Positions 4,382 to 5,384 of a stretch of DNA of 5,384 nt are shown piece by piece (within the stretch, counting starts at the first letter, position 1; every line of letters starts with the position of its first letter). A program made the position numbers and the translations under genes. This stretch comes from an uncultured Clostridia bacterium (GTDB lineage Bacteria; Bacillota; Clostridia; Peptostreptococcales; Anaerovoracaceae). The stretch is taken from contig CAKQUI010000131.1 in NCBI GenBank assembly GCA_934277495.1, forward strand, positions 1 through 5,384, read 5' to 3'. The notes below the pieces were generated by a model. It saw nothing but the letters and a program-made list of their open reading frames with translations. It was not told the DNA's origin and did no database searches.

Positions 4382-5384
4382 TTATTTCATCTCCATCAGG
4401 AAAGCTTCGTACGCCAGTTTTGCTTCGTATATATCCACTTTGCTTGCCACTTCGTAAGGAGCATGCATATTCTGTACTGCTACGCCGCTGTCTATGACTT
4501 CCATGCCGTAGTTTGCCAGGATATATGCAATGGTGCCGCCGCCGCCCTGGTCGACCTTTCCCAGCTCTGCTGTCTGATAGCAGATATCTCTGTCCTCAAG
4601 GATCTTTCTGAGTTTAGCGATGTATTCAGGATTGGCGTCGTTGGAGCCCGACTTGCCTCTGGCACCTGTGTATTTGTTGAAAGTTATGCCCTTGCCGAAG
4701 TATGCGCAGTTGTTCTTTTCCATCACTGACGGATAGTTTGGATCGAAAGCAGCACTTACGTCTGATGACAGCACCCTCGAACGGCTCATTGCTCTCCTGA
4801 GAGCCAGCTCGCTGTAGCATCCTGCGCAGTTCATTACCTCTGCCACAGTGTTTTCAAAGAATCTCGACTGCATTCCTGTAGCTCCTACGCTACCGATCTC
4901 CTCCTTGTCCACCAGCAGGCAAACGCAAGTCCTGTCAGGATCCTGTACTGCAAATATAGCTTCTGCAGACGGATAAGCACACACTCTGTCATCGTGACCG
5001 TATCCCAGTATCATGCTCCTATCAAGGCCGTAATCCCTTGCAGGTCCTGCAGGCACGGCTTCGAATTCGGCGGACTGGAAATCAGCCTCTTCCATGCCGT
5101 ATTTATCTTTCAGTATGCTCAGGACTGTCTTCTTCACAGCCTCTTTCTCCTCGCCTTCCAGCGGTATGCTGCCTATCAGCAGATTCAGGTCTTCACCTTC
5201 CACGACTTTGGCGCCTTTTTTGTTCATCTGGTCCGCCGAAAGATGTATCAGCAGATCTGACACGCCTGTTACAGGATCAGCCGGATCTTCGCCTATCATC
5301 ACGTTCACAGAAGTGCCGTCAGTCTTCACCACAACGCCGTGGAGAGCCAGCGGTCTTGCCACCCACTGGTACTTTTTCACGCCG
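4382..5384 (-). CDS. M18-family zinc aminopeptidase, C-terminal 333 residues (5' end outside the window)
   Basis: This is a metallo-aminopeptidase of family M18 (aspartyl aminopeptidase/aminopeptidase I group), which removes N-terminal residues from peptides in the cytoplasm, usually as a large dodecameric complex. The frame is open through the right edge (Gly-Val-Lys-Lys-Tyr-Gln-Trp at the edge), so the GTG at 5380 is an internal valine. About 130 residues, including the first metal-binding histidine, should lie beyond the window, as the family is about 430-470 long. Counting from that valine as 1, the visible active-site elements are D131 in YGHDDRVCAY (bridging metal ligand), E160-E161 in DKEEIGS (general base and ligand), D207 in SSDVSAAFDPNY, and H306 in QNMHAPYE. 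All match family expectations, so the enzyme looks active. The long glycine run QGGGG (278-282) before the last domain is also typical. It is the first visible gene of the cluster and ends one base before the acetyltransferase start. The promoter is not in view. Confidence 0.95.
   Translation of the reverse strand, partial: GVKKYQWVARPLALHGVVVKTDGTSVNVMIGEDPADPVTGVSDLLIHLSADQMNKKGAKVVEGEDLNLLIGSIPLEGEEKEAVKKTVLSILKDKYGMEEADFQSAEFEAVPAGPARDYGLDRSMILGYGHDDRVCAYPSAEAIFAVQDPDRTCVCLLVDKEEIGSVGATGMQSRFFENTVAEVMNCAGCYSELALRRAMSRSRVLSSDVSAAFDPNYPSVMEKNNCAYFGKGITFNKYTGARGKSGSNDANPEYIAKLRKILEDRDICYQTAELGKVDQGGGGTIAYILANYGMEVIDSGVAVQNMHAPYEVASKVDIYEAKLAYEAFLMEMK

Noticed and set aside
5378..5380. GTG as the start codon of the aminopeptidase
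   Set aside because: The frame continues upstream to the window edge, and the N-terminal third of the M18 fold, with the first metal-binding histidine, would be missing if it started here.

Overview
The window looks like a piece of chromosome from a low-to-mid GC Gram-positive bacterium of the class Clostridia, probably Ruminococcus- or Lachnospiraceae-like. This is an inference from three things: strong purine-rich Shine-Dalgarno sites (AGGAGG, AGAAGGAG), protein families typical of gut Firmicutes (clostridial M18 aminopeptidase, DUF445 membrane protein, zinc-ribbon plus two-helix membrane protein), and compact gene spacing. Every convincing gene is on the minus strand, so the biological order runs from the right edge to the left edge.

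Right part (5384 to about 996): a tight five-gene cluster, very likely one operon. In order of transcription it holds an M18-family zinc aminopeptidase whose first ~130 residues lie beyond the window, an arylamine N-acetyltransferase with an intact Cys-His-Asp triad, an 81-residue soluble protein of unknown function, a DUF445 (YheB-like) membrane protein, and a CLC-type anion channel or transporter. Gaps are 1, 27, 8 and 13 bases. The cluster ends at a hairpin with a 12-bp perfect stem (997-1039). No shared pathway is obvious. Peptide trimming, acetylation of amines and anion or membrane homeostasis may simply be co-expressed housekeeping or stress functions.

Middle part (about 780-1092): no gene is visible, but the stretch is unusually rich in hairpins. 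Two of them, at 821-848 and 933-972, are followed by T tracts on the plus strand and look like plus-strand intrinsic terminators, although no plus-strand gene is visible. Two more perfect 8-bp hairpins lie between them. This could be a small RNA or a dispersed structured repeat.

Left part (1-728): a 169-residue membrane protein with an N-terminal zinc ribbon has its own promoter (extended -10) and a strong ribosome binding site. At the extreme left edge another minus-strand reading frame seems to begin.

I found no mobile element, CRISPR array, tRNA, rRNA or recognisable defence system. The most interesting items are the plus-strand terminator and hairpin cluster, and the CLC protein, which lacks both the internal proton glutamate of Cl-/H+ exchangers and the central glutamate of fluoride-type CLCs.
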